From CAZUCU01 sp964618845 (GTDB taxonomy: Bacteria > Patescibacteriota > Minisyncoccia > Phycocordibacterales > JAACPR01): a stretch of 15,121 nt of DNA. The position numbers and the translations under genes are program-made. Positions 5,945-12,293 of the stretch are shown piece by piece. A model generated the notes under the pieces. That model searched no databases and had not been told where the DNA came from. It saw only the letters and a list, made by a program, of their open reading frames with translations. Where the stretch lies: NCBI GenBank assembly GCA_964618845.1, contig CAZUCU010000015.1:1-15121 (forward strand), in the 5' to 3' direction. Position 1 is the first letter of the stretch; each line of letters opens with the position of its first letter.

Positions 5945-7066
5945 ATGGCGAAGAAAAATCATTTTAAATTAAGGCTTATTTTACCTAATAACTCAGACTC
6001 TGACTTAGTCTCTGGTAAACATTCGGGTCAGACCAAAAGGATAATAAAAAGTGGTATTTTTCTCCCACTTCTGTTTTTGTTTGCTTTTTATCCAATTCTT
6101 ACAAATGCCGGTTTTCTCTCTTTGAATGTTCTTTTCGGAGAAAATAATAGTCAAAAAGATGAAACTGAGGCAGTAAAACTAAAATTAAATTCCCAAAATG
6201 TTCCCTTACTTCAAACAGCAACAAATTTAGATCCTGATATTGCCAAGGGTGGTGCTGACATTCAAACTGTTGAAGATAAAGCTTTGGTAGCAGAGTCTGG
6301 AATGGGTGGTAGTTTTGTAGAAATTAACGAGAAGAAGAATGATAAAATTTCTGTTTATGAAGTTAAAGAGGGTGATACCTTGTCTCAAATTGCTGATATG
6401 TTTGGAGTTACTATAAACACAATAAGATGGGCAAATGATTTTGAAGGAGCAATTCAGCCCGGCCAAAAACTTGTTATTTTACCTATCAATGGTCTTAAAC
6501 ATACAGTAAAAAGTGGTGGTACGGTTGCAGATATTGCCAAGATTTATGATGCGGATGCCAGAGAAATTGCTTTGTTTAATGGTATTTCTGTTGAGCAAGA
6601 ATTAAAAGTAGGAGATGAAGTGATCGTTCCTCATGCAGAAAAACTTTTACCAAAATCAGAAACAAAACCTAAAAAATCAAATTATGTTGCATTGAGCAAA
6701 CCATTGACTTCTACGGCGAAATCGAATTGGATGATCAACCCTGTCCCAAATGCTGTAAAAACTCAGGGAATTCATGGCTATAATGCGGTTGATTTGGCTG
6801 CTCCAACCGGAAGTCCGATTTATGCAGTTGCTTCTGGCAAAGTTATTTTATCCAAAAATTCTGGATGGAATGGGGGATATGCAAAATATATTGTTATAGA
6901 ACATTCAAATGGTGTGCAAACTTTGTATGCTCACAATAATGCAAATCATGTAACAATTGGCGAATGGGTAGAGCAAGGAGATATTATTGGTGAAGTTGGA
7001 AGCACAGGAAATTCAACGGGTTCACATGTTCATTTTGAGGTTAGAGGGGCATCCAATCCCTTTTAG
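5945..7066 (+). CDS. LysM-LysM-M23 family metallopeptidase (murein hydrolase, membrane-anchored)
   Basis: A 373-residue envelope protein. It has a basic N terminus, a transmembrane or uncleaved signal helix (about 37-54), a linker, two LysM peptidoglycan-binding repeats (about 137-181, YEVKEGDTLSQIADMFGV, and about 185-229, HTVKSGGTVADIAKIYDA), then a C-terminal LytM/M23 domain (about 265-373). Metal and catalytic residues are visible: His277 and Asp283 in HGYNAVD, His330 in LYAHNN, and His361 and His363 in HVHFE. It is therefore predicted active, cleaving peptide cross-bridges, probably for cell separation or growth. The ATG has an AGGA 8 nt upstream. Its last codons and stop lie in a perfect hairpin (7051-7075), and its end overlaps the four-helix-bundle gene by 26 bp on the other strand. 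Confidence 0.93.
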   Translation: MAKKNHFKLRLILPNNSDSDLVSGKHSGQTKRIIKSGIFLPLLFLFAFYPILTNAGFLSLNVLFGENNSQKDETEAVKLKLNSQNVPLLQTATNLDPDIAKGGADIQTVEDKALVAESGMGGSFVEINEKKNDKISVYEVKEGDTLSQIADMFGVTINTIRWANDFEGAIQPGQKLVILPINGLKHTVKSGGTVADIAKIYDADAREIALFNGISVEQELKVGDEVIVPHAEKLLPKSETKPKKSNYVALSKPLTSTAKSNWMINPVPNAVKTQGIHGYNAVDLAAPTGSPIYAVASGKVILSKNSGWNGGYAKYIVIEHSNGVQTLYAHNNANHVTIGEWVEQGDIIGEVGSTGNSTGSHVHFEVRGASNPF

Positions 7067-7496
7067 GGATTGGATAGAGAGAAGAGAAAAGCGAGAAGCG
7101 AGAAGTTAACAAAAATTTATATTTTTTAATAAAAGAAAACAGCATCTTTTTTAATTCCAAAATATTTTCAAATAATTCATTGTCATCTATAAAATAACCG
7201 TTATCTTTTGATAAAATCATTTGTGTTTCTAATTCGTAAAGTGAACCTAATGCAATTTTCAAGAAAGATTTAAATGATTGTGGTGACAATCTTCCATAAC
7301 CTTCTGCTATGTTTGAGGGTATTGAAACAGAACATCTTCTTATTTGAGATATTAAACCAAATTTTTCTTCTTCAGGAAAAAATTTTGTAAAATTAAATAT
7401 TTTTCTATAAAGCAAAATTGATTTATTCCAAATTAATAAATTTTTATATCCTTCTTCTCGCCTCTCGCTTTTCTCTTCTCGCTGTAAATTTTTCAT
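7041..7496 (-). CDS. Four-helix-bundle protein (23S rRNA intervening-sequence / S23 family)
   Basis: A 151-residue protein of the IVS-encoded four-helix-bundle family. The core is about residues 17-128 (YKNLLIWNKSILLYRKIF, then FGLISQIRRCSVSIPSNIAE, YGR...SFLKIALGSLYELETQM). The IPSNIAEG motif is diagnostic. Molecular function is unknown; homologues are found in rRNA intervening sequences and also elsewhere, and form oligomeric helical bundles. The extra N-terminal REEKSERREE and C-terminal TSRFSLFSS stretches are translations of the inverted repeats, and the final PIPKRDWMPL is read from the 3' end of the M23 gene. The ATG overlaps the comM stop (ATGA), so translation is probably coupled to comM. 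Both start and stop codons lie outside the inverted repeats. Confidence 0.85.
   Translation of the reverse strand: MKNLQREEKSERREEGYKNLLIWNKSILLYRKIFNFTKFFPEEEKFGLISQIRRCSVSIPSNIAEGYGRLSPQSFKSFLKIALGSLYELETQMILSKDNGYFIDDNELFENILELKKMLFSFIKKYKFLLTSRFSLFSSLYPIPKRDWMPL
7051..7075. terminator. Perfect 10-bp hairpin over the M23 stop codon, possible bidirectional terminator
   Basis: ATCCAATCCC (7051-7060), loop TTTTA, GGGATTGGAT (7066-7075). The stop TAG (7064-7066) begins in the loop. No U-tract follows on either strand, so intrinsic termination is uncertain. On the minus strand it lies in the last codons of the four-helix-bundle gene. Confidence 0.4.
7079..7480. mobile_element. 23S-IVS-like element with 27-bp terminal inverted repeats
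   Basis: The inverted repeats 7079-7105 and 7454-7480 match at 26 of 27 positions, the one mismatch being G-U compatible in RNA. The purine-rich arm begins GAGAAGAGAAAAGCGAGA. They bracket the four-helix-bundle coding core, the same design as intervening sequences in 23S rRNA genes (terminal stem plus S23-type protein), but here the element sits between M23 and comM. No clear target duplication is seen in the flanks. Confidence 0.75.
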
Positions 7497-9055
7497 ACAA
7501 AAAATTTATTATTAGGTCTCCACGATAATGCCTCTAAGATATGTTCTTTTTTTATTTGATCACTTTTCGACATTTGAGAGATTGTCAAAGCAATTTTTAA
7601 AATTTTAGTGTAGGAGCGCGCTGAGAGGCGAAGCCTCTCAGCGCTCTCATCGAAAAAATTTTTTACTCCTTCTTCAAAATCTAAAATTTTTTCTAATTGA
7701 TTGGTGCTTAATCTGCCATTTAATATTTTTTTATTAATAACTGCCTTATTTTTTTGTATTTGTATTTCTCGAGTATTTTTTATTTGTTCTTGTGCTTTTT
7801 GAGTAGCATTGTAATTTTTAGAGTAAGACAGATTTTTTTGTTCAATTAATTTTTTATATTCAATAGCAGAAACTTCTATCCAAATATCAATTCTATCCAT
7901 TATTGGTCCTGAAATTTTCTTTTGATATTTCATTATCTGGTGCATGGAACAAGAACAGTTTTTGGAATCATATCCATAAAATCCACAAGGACACGGATTC
8001 ATAGAAATCATTAAAATAAAATCAGCGGGCAAAAGAGCGGTCTCTTTTGCCCGCGATATTTTTACTTCTTTATCTTCCAAAGGTTGTCGCAGAGAATTTA
8101 CAACTCGTCGATCAAATTCAGGAAACTCATCCAAAAATAAAACTCCTTTGTGTGCCAAGGAAATTTCTCCTGGTTTTATTTCTGTCCCACCGCCAACGAT
8201 GGCAACATGTGAAGCAGTATGATGTGGCGCGCGAAAGGGAGGAGTAACAATAATTTTGTTTTTTAATTCTCCTGATATTGAATATAAAGATGTAACTTCC
8301 AAAATCTCTTTTATTTTAAGTTTTGGTAATAATGTGCTGGATGCTTTTGCGAGCATTGTCTTGCCAGTTCCGGGAGGTCCATAAAAACAAATATTATGTC
8401 CACCAGCAAGTGCTATTGTTATAGCTCTTTTGGCATTTTCATTCCCTTTTATGTGTTCTAATAAAATTTCATTTTGTTTTTCTTTGCTGTTTAAAACTGT
8501 TTTTGATTGTGGAATTATTTTATTTTCATCTTTATTCTTTTGATCGATGTGATTAATCACACCCATAAGGTCTTCACAGGGGAAAACCGTTATTTGAGAA
8601 ACCAGAGCGGCTTCTTTGGCATTTTCCTTCGGAACAAAAAATTCTTTAAAACCAAATTTTTTTGCCTCAACGATCATCGGCAAAATTCCCTTTACCTCTC
8701 TTATTTTGCCATTCAAAGAAAGCTCACCAATAAAAATTTTTTTATCACTTGAAAAAGATATCTGTTTAGACGCCTTAAGGAAACAAAGGGCCATTGCCAG
8801 ATCAAAGATGGGTCCTGTTTTTTTGATATCAGCGGGTGCAAGTGAAATTGTTGTTCTTGTTTGGTCTTTTTTGGGGGAATCTAAACCACAATTTTTAATT
8901 GCGGCACTTATTCGATCTTTTGCTTCATCAACTGCTTTGTCACCAAGACCTACAATATTAAAATTATTCATTCCACGATAGATATCACATTCAACATCTA
9001 TTATTTGTGCTTTTAGTAGGTTGTTTTGAACGCTATATACTTTGGAGAAGCTCAT
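7493..9055 (-). CDS. comM: YifB/ComM family Mg-chelatase-like AAA+ ATPase
   Basis: ComM is a hexameric AAA+ helicase that promotes branch migration during natural transformation. From the ATG at 9055 (520 residues): an N-terminal ribosomal-S5-like domain (YRGMNNFNIVGLGDKAVDEAK, SLAPADIKKTGPIFDLAMAL), Walker A GPPGTGKT (about 226-233), the conserved APHHTAS, Walker B FLDEFPEF, the Cys-containing loop NPCPCGFYGYDSKNCSC, sensor and arginine region DRIDIWIEVSA, and C-terminal RLRLSARSYTKILKIALTISQM. I prefer this ATG to the TTG at 9070, because MSFSKVYS is the usual beginning and TATACT lies 6 nt upstream. CPR bacteria commonly keep com genes and type IV pili for DNA uptake. The stop TGA overlaps the next ATG. 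Confidence 0.94.
   Translation of the reverse strand: MSFSKVYSVQNNLLKAQIIDVECDIYRGMNNFNIVGLGDKAVDEAKDRISAAIKNCGLDSPKKDQTRTTISLAPADIKKTGPIFDLAMALCFLKASKQISFSSDKKIFIGELSLNGKIREVKGILPMIVEAKKFGFKEFFVPKENAKEAALVSQITVFPCEDLMGVINHIDQKNKDENKIIPQSKTVLNSKEKQNEILLEHIKGNENAKRAITIALAGGHNICFYGPPGTGKTMLAKASSTLLPKLKIKEILEVTSLYSISGELKNKIIVTPPFRAPHHTASHVAIVGGGTEIKPGEISLAHKGVLFLDEFPEFDRRVVNSLRQPLEDKEVKISRAKETALLPADFILMISMNPCPCGFYGYDSKNCSCSMHQIMKYQKKISGPIMDRIDIWIEVSAIEYKKLIEQKNLSYSKNYNATQKAQEQIKNTREIQIQKNKAVINKKILNGRLSTNQLEKILDFEEGVKNFFDESAERLRLSARSYTKILKIALTISQMSKSDQIKKEHILEALSWRPNNKFFV
7618..7644. repeat. GC-rich perfect 12-bp hairpin inside comM
   Basis: The arms 7618-7629 and 7633-7644 pair perfectly around a 3-nt loop, and stand out from the AT-rich gene. 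The encoded residues (SAERLRLSAR) are the conserved ComM C-terminal motif, so this is not an inserted element. Confidence 0.6.
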
Positions 9056-9061
9056 CTGTAA

Positions 9062-9067
9062 AGTATA
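9062..9067 (-). promoter_or_regulatory. -10 box TATACT for comM, predicted leaderless
   Basis: On the minus strand TATACT ends 6 nt before the ATG at 9055. No Shine-Dalgarno is present. It supports the choice of 9055 over the TTG at 9070, which would lie upstream of the predicted transcript start. Confidence 0.55.
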
Positions 9068-9133
9068 CAAAAAGGGTATTAAATCCTGATAAAGAAAAGA
9101 TAAAGAAACTATGAAGATATTTAAAAATTAATT

Positions 9134-9493
9134 TTATTGTAAACTTGTACCCATTCCAGGTCCTGGAAATGGTGTAACCATTCCAAATACTGGTATAGAA
9201 ATACAAGATGTTCCTGCATATATTAAACACGTTCCACCTGTCACATAGGATCCCAAAATACTTACCCCAGATGTATACATATTGTAATTTGAATTTAATC
9301 TGGAAACTCCGTATTGAAATACTATTGGAGTGGTAACTTTGGTTCCATTATCAAAAAACGAAATATACCAACCTCCACTGCAAGTACAGGGCATCGTCAT
9401 CAAAATTTTTCCTCCAAATGGAATAGTCTGAGAAAAAGAGAAAATAGGATTTATCAAAAAAAACAAACTAATTAAATAAACTTTATATTTCAT
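9134..9493 (-). CDS. Small secreted Cys-containing protein of unknown function
   Basis: A 119-residue protein with a clear signal peptide (KYKVYLISLFFLINPIFSFSQ, cleavage near residue 21). The mature part is Gly-rich and beta-prone, with four Cys in two pairs: PCTCSGGW and GGTCLIY...TSCISIP. It matches a small secreted family I associate with Parcubacteria: FGGKI..., PCTCSG, a middle Tyr/Gly stretch, GSYVTGGTCL, then GxxCxxIP and a GTS-like C terminus. No function is known. I choose the ATG at 9493 over the TTG at 9502. The ATG lies inside the last codons of the upstream gene (11-nt overlap), which implies translational coupling and joint function at the cell surface. Confidence 0.75.
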   Translation of the reverse strand: MKYKVYLISLFFLINPIFSFSQTIPFGGKILMTMPCTCSGGWYISFFDNGTKVTTPIVFQYGVSRLNSNYNMYTSGVSILGSYVTGGTCLIYAGTSCISIPVFGMVTPFPGPGMGTSLQ

Positions 9494-10445
9494 AATTAAC
9501 AATAATTATATCACTTATAAGACCATTACTGTTTTCTATGTAAAATGGTCCACTTTTTAAATAATCTGAAAGTTCAAACATTGAAGTTTGTATATTCAAG
9601 ACGAAACTATCATCTTTTGTTTTTGATTCATATATTCCAAATAATGTGTAAATTTTAATTGTTTCTGTAAAATTTTTTCCTTTAATTAAATTATCTTTGT
9701 TAAGTGTAATTTTTGGTATTTTCACAGAGGGAGAAAGTTCGTTATCGTCCAAAATGTTAATTTCTGTTGGGCTAATTGTTGAATTACTTGTCAATATCAT
9801 TTTTTTACCCGGTGTTTGAGATTCAATTTGTAACTCGCACATATTATCAGAAGGGCATTTTTTATCTAATTTATTATTATCAATGGTAAATTCTAAGCCA
9901 GAAATTTTGCTTTGAGATCCCACATAAACTTTCTCACCATTTTTGACTGCCGTTTTAGCAATGAATAAAAAGTCAGTATATGTAGATGTATTGGATTGAA
10001 TATCAGTTTCAGTTTCTACCGATTCGGGGCTTGTATTTAAGATTGGTGTATTATTACCTATTGTTAAGTTTAAATTTGAAAAAGAATTTATAAAATTTCT
10101 CGTACTTGGTCCTAAGTAACCAGTTCCAGAAGTTAGACCGACTGGTATTAAAATTTGTTGAGCAAATAAATTCTGAAATCTAATTAAAGCATTTTGTGTC
10201 AGCTGTCCAAAGTATGTTGTTTCATTCCCAACTGATCCAACTCCAGAATTTGCGACCCTTGTTTCATTAGAATAAGAGTTTAAAAATACTTGAAGTTGTC
10301 TTACATCTTCTCCCGTTGAACCAATAGTTAAATTTCGAGTGAAGGTAAAAGCAGATACGATGTGGGCAAAAAATGAGAAGCAAAAAATAATAAAAAATAA
10401 AAAGGAGACAAGAAATAAAACTTTTTCAACAGTTATTTTTTTCAT
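9483..10445 (-). CDS. Secreted protein with N-terminal peptidoglycan-binding domain
   Basis: A 320-residue protein. Residues about 9-32 form a signal peptide or membrane anchor (VLFLVSFLFFIIFCFSFFAH, then IVSA). Residues about 34-125 resemble a PG_binding_1 domain of the CPR type (FTRNLTIGSTGEDVRQLQVF, YFGQLTQNALIRFQNLFAQQ, GTGYLGPSTRNFINS). The C-terminal half (about 155-320) is beta-rich, with an Ig-like look (ITLNKDNLIKGKNFTETIKI) and two Cys (KCPSDNMCEL) that could form a disulphide. It probably tethers a surface domain to the wall; the C-terminal function is unknown. It is coupled to the small Cys-containing gene downstream. Its promoter is just inside REP doublet copy 1. Confidence 0.8.
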   Translation of the reverse strand: MKKITVEKVLFLVSFLFFIIFCFSFFAHIVSAFTFTRNLTIGSTGEDVRQLQVFLNSYSNETRVANSGVGSVGNETTYFGQLTQNALIRFQNLFAQQILIPVGLTSGTGYLGPSTRNFINSFSNLNLTIGNNTPILNTSPESVETETDIQSNTSTYTDFLFIAKTAVKNGEKVYVGSQSKISGLEFTIDNNKLDKKCPSDNMCELQIESQTPGKKMILTSNSTISPTEINILDDNELSPSVKIPKITLNKDNLIKGKNFTETIKIYTLFGIYESKTKDDSFVLNIQTSMFELSDYLKSGPFYIENSNGLISDIIIVNYEI

Positions 10446-10452
10446 CGATCAT

Positions 10453-10461
10453 ATTTTAACA
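10453..10461 (-). promoter_or_regulatory. Extended -10 box for the peptidoglycan-binding protein gene
   Basis: On the minus strand TGTTAAAAT ends 7 nt before the ATG at 10445, with no Shine-Dalgarno. The -35 region would fall in the first palindrome of the flanking 86-bp repeat. Confidence 0.5.
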
Positions 10462-10464
10462 TAT

Positions 10465-10550
10465 TTTTACAAACATCGGATGTTTGCAGTCCTAAAAATA
10501 AGGTTAAAATTGTCAAATTTTGATTTACAAACATCCGATGTTTGTAAAAT
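10465..10550. repeat. 86-bp REP-like doublet, copy 1
   Basis: Contains two palindromes: 10470-10486 (CAAACATC/GATGTTTG around one G) and 10524-10548 (12-bp perfect arms, TTTACAAACATC/GATGTTTGTAAA, around one C), separated by a conserved 37-nt spacer. It matches copy 2 (11211-11296) at 85 of 86 positions, differing only at 10507/11253. It begins 10 nt beyond the transposase stop codon. Confidence 0.93.
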
Positions 10551-10560
10551 GACGGCAAGA

Positions 10561-11142
10561 TTATTTGTATTCATTATAATTTTTTCCTTTGAATGTGTAA
10601 GGATATTTTTTTACAAAAAGCTTCTGTTCTTTGGTCATCTTGTATTTACCAGAAATATAATCTTTGTGGTCATAATTTTTGTCGTAAAGTTTTGCGCTAT
10701 TGTTATAAATGTAGTTGATTGTGTTTTTCAAATCATACTCATCTGTTATTTTTCTATATTGATATTTATTTTCAAATCTGTAACCTTTTTTTGCATATTT
10801 ATTATTAAAATATTTTGCATAAGAATTTAAAACTTTTTGCATATACTTTCCAATTGAACCATCAAAAACACACTTAACTAATATGTGAAAGTGATTTGGC
10901 ATTAATGTTCCAATGATTATATTAGATAGTTCTTCTTTTTTTTCGTTTAGAATATTCGAAATTTCTTCTTTCTTTTTTCTAATCAAGGTCGAAAAAGCGA
11001 TACTATTTTTTTTATTACAATGATTAATTAATTTTAAAAATCTTAAATAATCAGATTCATCGATAAATATATCTTTTTTTTCTATACCTCTAAGGTATAT
11101 GTGACAATACTCGTCTTTTTTTATTTTGGTTCTGGTTCTCAT
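10561..11142 (-). CDS. REP-associated tyrosine transposase (RAYT, IS200/IS605-like Y1 HUH nuclease)
   Basis: A 193-residue protein of the RAYT family, single-strand HUH endonucleases that cut at palindromic REP sequences. Seen: the N-terminal HIYLRGIEKKDIF strand, the HUH motif in MPNHFHILV (His84 and His86), and the catalytic helix with LNSYAKYFNNKYAKKG, where Tyr108 is the probable nucleophile. Then comes KGYRFENKYQYRKI and the usual C-terminal NTINYIYNNSAKLY segment. Family features look complete, so it is probably active or recently so. A Lys/Glu-rich stretch (55-72) before the HUH strand looks like a small insertion. The start ATG has TGTTATGCT ending 6 nt upstream. Palindrome doublets lie just beyond the stop and 68 nt upstream. 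Confidence 0.88.
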   Translation of the reverse strand: MRTRTKIKKDEYCHIYLRGIEKKDIFIDESDYLRFLKLINHCNKKNSIAFSTLIRKKKEEISNILNEKKEELSNIIIGTLMPNHFHILVKCVFDGSIGKYMQKVLNSYAKYFNNKYAKKGYRFENKYQYRKITDEYDLKNTINYIYNNSAKLYDKNYDHKDYISGKYKMTKEQKLFVKKYPYTFKGKNYNEYK

Positions 11143-11148
11143 AATATG

Positions 11149-11157
11149 AGCATAACA
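11149..11157 (-). promoter_or_regulatory. Extended -10 box for the transposase gene
   Basis: On the minus strand TGTTATGCT ends 6 nt before the ATG at 11142. Another predicted leaderless start. Confidence 0.45.
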
Positions 11158-11210
11158 AAAAGATATTAAGTTTTTTTAAAAAAATGTTAAAGAAATCATT
11201 AATTTTTTTA

Positions 11211-11296
11211 TTTTACAAACATCGGATGTTTGCAGTCCTAAAAATAAGGTTAGAATTGTCAAATTTTGATTTACAAACATCCGATGTTTGTAAAAT
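11211..11296. repeat. 86-bp REP-like doublet, copy 2
   Basis: Direct-orientation copy of 10465-10550, with palindromes at 11216-11232 and 11270-11294. It ends 14 nt before the extended -10 of the next plus-strand gene and may supply its -35 region. Confidence 0.93.
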
Positions 11297-11309
11297 TGGA
11301 ATATAAATA

Positions 11310-11318
11310 TGATATAAT
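11310..11318 (+). promoter_or_regulatory. Extended -10 box for the 11329 gene
   Basis: TGATATAAT, a consensus extended -10, ending 10 nt before the ATG at 11329. Predicted leader of about 0-4 nt. It excludes the in-frame ATG at 11266, which would lie inside the repeat and upstream of the promoter. Confidence 0.6.
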
Positions 11319-11328
11319 TTGTTATAAG

Positions 11329-12288
11329 ATGCAATTACCAAGTAACAAAATAAGCACATTATTTATTGTTGTTGTTTTGGTAGTAGTTTTGTCTATAAGC
11401 GGTGATGTTATTTTCAAAAAAATAAAAAAACTTGATATACCAGAATTAATCGACGCTGACCTAATCTTACAAAGACAAACTACTGATCAAACTTCTATTG
11501 ATAGAGATAGCGATGGACTTTTGGATTGGCAAGAGTCTTTGTATGGTAGTGACTCTTTAAATTCTGATACTGATGGCGATGGTACAAATGACGGTGATGA
11601 AATAAAAGCCGGAAGAGACCCCAGAATCTCTGGACCAAACGATAGCTTGGTTAGAATGTCCGATCTTATTAATACTGAATTTGACGTAGAAGATTACACG
11701 CCGGGTTCTTTGACTGATAATTTGTCGGTTAATTTCTTTGGTAATTATTTAAAATTAAAAGGTGAAAATAATTTAACGCAAGAAACGGGTCAACAATTGA
11801 TTGATCAAACAATAAACCAAGTAACCACTAATACTTCACTGCAAAACAAATATCAAATTTCTAATCTTAAATCTGTAACTTCAGACAAAGAAACTTTGAC
11901 CAAATATGGAAATGATTTTGCTTTGATTTACCTAAATTATGTTAATCAATTAAAAATTATAAATAGTACTGATGACAATCAATATTTGGAATTGGTTGCT
12001 AACAAATATCAGGAGTTTGCAAAAGATTTAGCTTCTATGAATGTTCCGAGTGTTGCGCTTAATGTGCATGTTCAGATTATAAACAAAATTAATAATGTTG
12101 GTGTTTTGACATCGGAACTCAAAAGATACGGTGAGGATCCTGTCAAAGGATTGTTTGCGATGAAAAATTTGAAAGAGAATTCAAATGGAGAAACACAGTT
12201 GTATTCTGTATTAGCGAATTATTTTAAAGATAATGATATAATTTTTAATAATAATGATGTTGCCAGGTTCTGGAATTTATATGAATAA
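11329..12288 (+). CDS. Membrane-anchored protein with thrombospondin type 3 (Ca-binding) repeats
   Basis: A 319-residue protein from the ATG at 11329; longer in-frame starts (11266) fall in REP doublet copy 2 and before the promoter. One N-terminal membrane helix (about 9-25, TLFIVVVLVVVLSISGDVIF) is followed by a calcium-binding TSP3 stretch at about 58-98: DRDSDGLLDWQE, then SDTDGDGTNDGDEIKAGRDP. The remaining about 200 residues are helical and unrecognised. TSP3 stretches next to an anchor are common in CPR surface proteins and often precede VirB6/TrbL-type genes. The next gene starts 5 nt after the stop, so the two are cotranscribed. It is probably an outward-facing component of the envelope complex encoded downstream. 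Confidence 0.8.
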   Translation: MQLPSNKISTLFIVVVLVVVLSISGDVIFKKIKKLDIPELIDADLILQRQTTDQTSIDRDSDGLLDWQESLYGSDSLNSDTDGDGTNDGDEIKAGRDPRISGPNDSLVRMSDLINTEFDVEDYTPGSLTDNLSVNFFGNYLKLKGENNLTQETGQQLIDQTINQVTTNTSLQNKYQISNLKSVTSDKETLTKYGNDFALIYLNYVNQLKIINSTDDNQYLELVANKYQEFAKDLASMNVPSVALNVHVQIINKINNVGVLTSELKRYGEDPVKGLFAMKNLKENSNGETQLYSVLANYFKDNDIIFNNNDVARFWNLYE

Positions 12289-12293
12289 ATAAT

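Larger units (their letters stand above)
10465..11296. mobile_element. RAYT transposase flanked by REP-like doublets (REPtron-like unit)
   Basis: A single Y1 transposase gene lies between two same-orientation 86-bp doublets, 85/86 identical, total 832 bp. RAYTs mobilise or maintain REP/BIME palindromes, so gene plus doublets form one unit. It separates the divergent genes at 10445 and 11329. Confidence 0.8.

Noticed and set aside
5929..5967. Short ORF MQEFADGEEKSF overlapping the M23 start, possible leader peptide
   Set aside because: It is out of frame with the peptidase, has no special codon content, and is easily explained by chance; the AGGA serves the ATG at 5945 better.
7493..7495. UGA as a sense codon (Gracilibacteria-like code)
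   Set aside because: UGA ends comM at the expected length and no gene here carries internal UGA codons.
7618..7644. comM hairpin as a second RPE-like inserted element
   Set aside because: The encoded SAERLRLSAR is the normal conserved ComM motif and the alignment has no extra residues, so nothing was inserted.
10339..10830. 163-residue open frame on the plus strand
   Set aside because: It runs antisense across the signal-peptide region of the peptidoglycan-binding gene, the REP doublet and the 3' half of the transposase; its hydrophobic Phe/Ile composition is the mirror of AT-rich coding DNA.
11171..11184. T7A7 self-complementary run upstream of the transposase as a terminator or end sequence
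   Set aside because: It is a simple homopolymer pair without GC stem; it could not be separated from the general AT-richness.
11266..11328. N-terminal extension of the TSP3 protein starting in the repeat
   Set aside because: The extension is translated REP palindrome plus promoter DNA; the ATG at 11329 directly precedes a normal membrane anchor.
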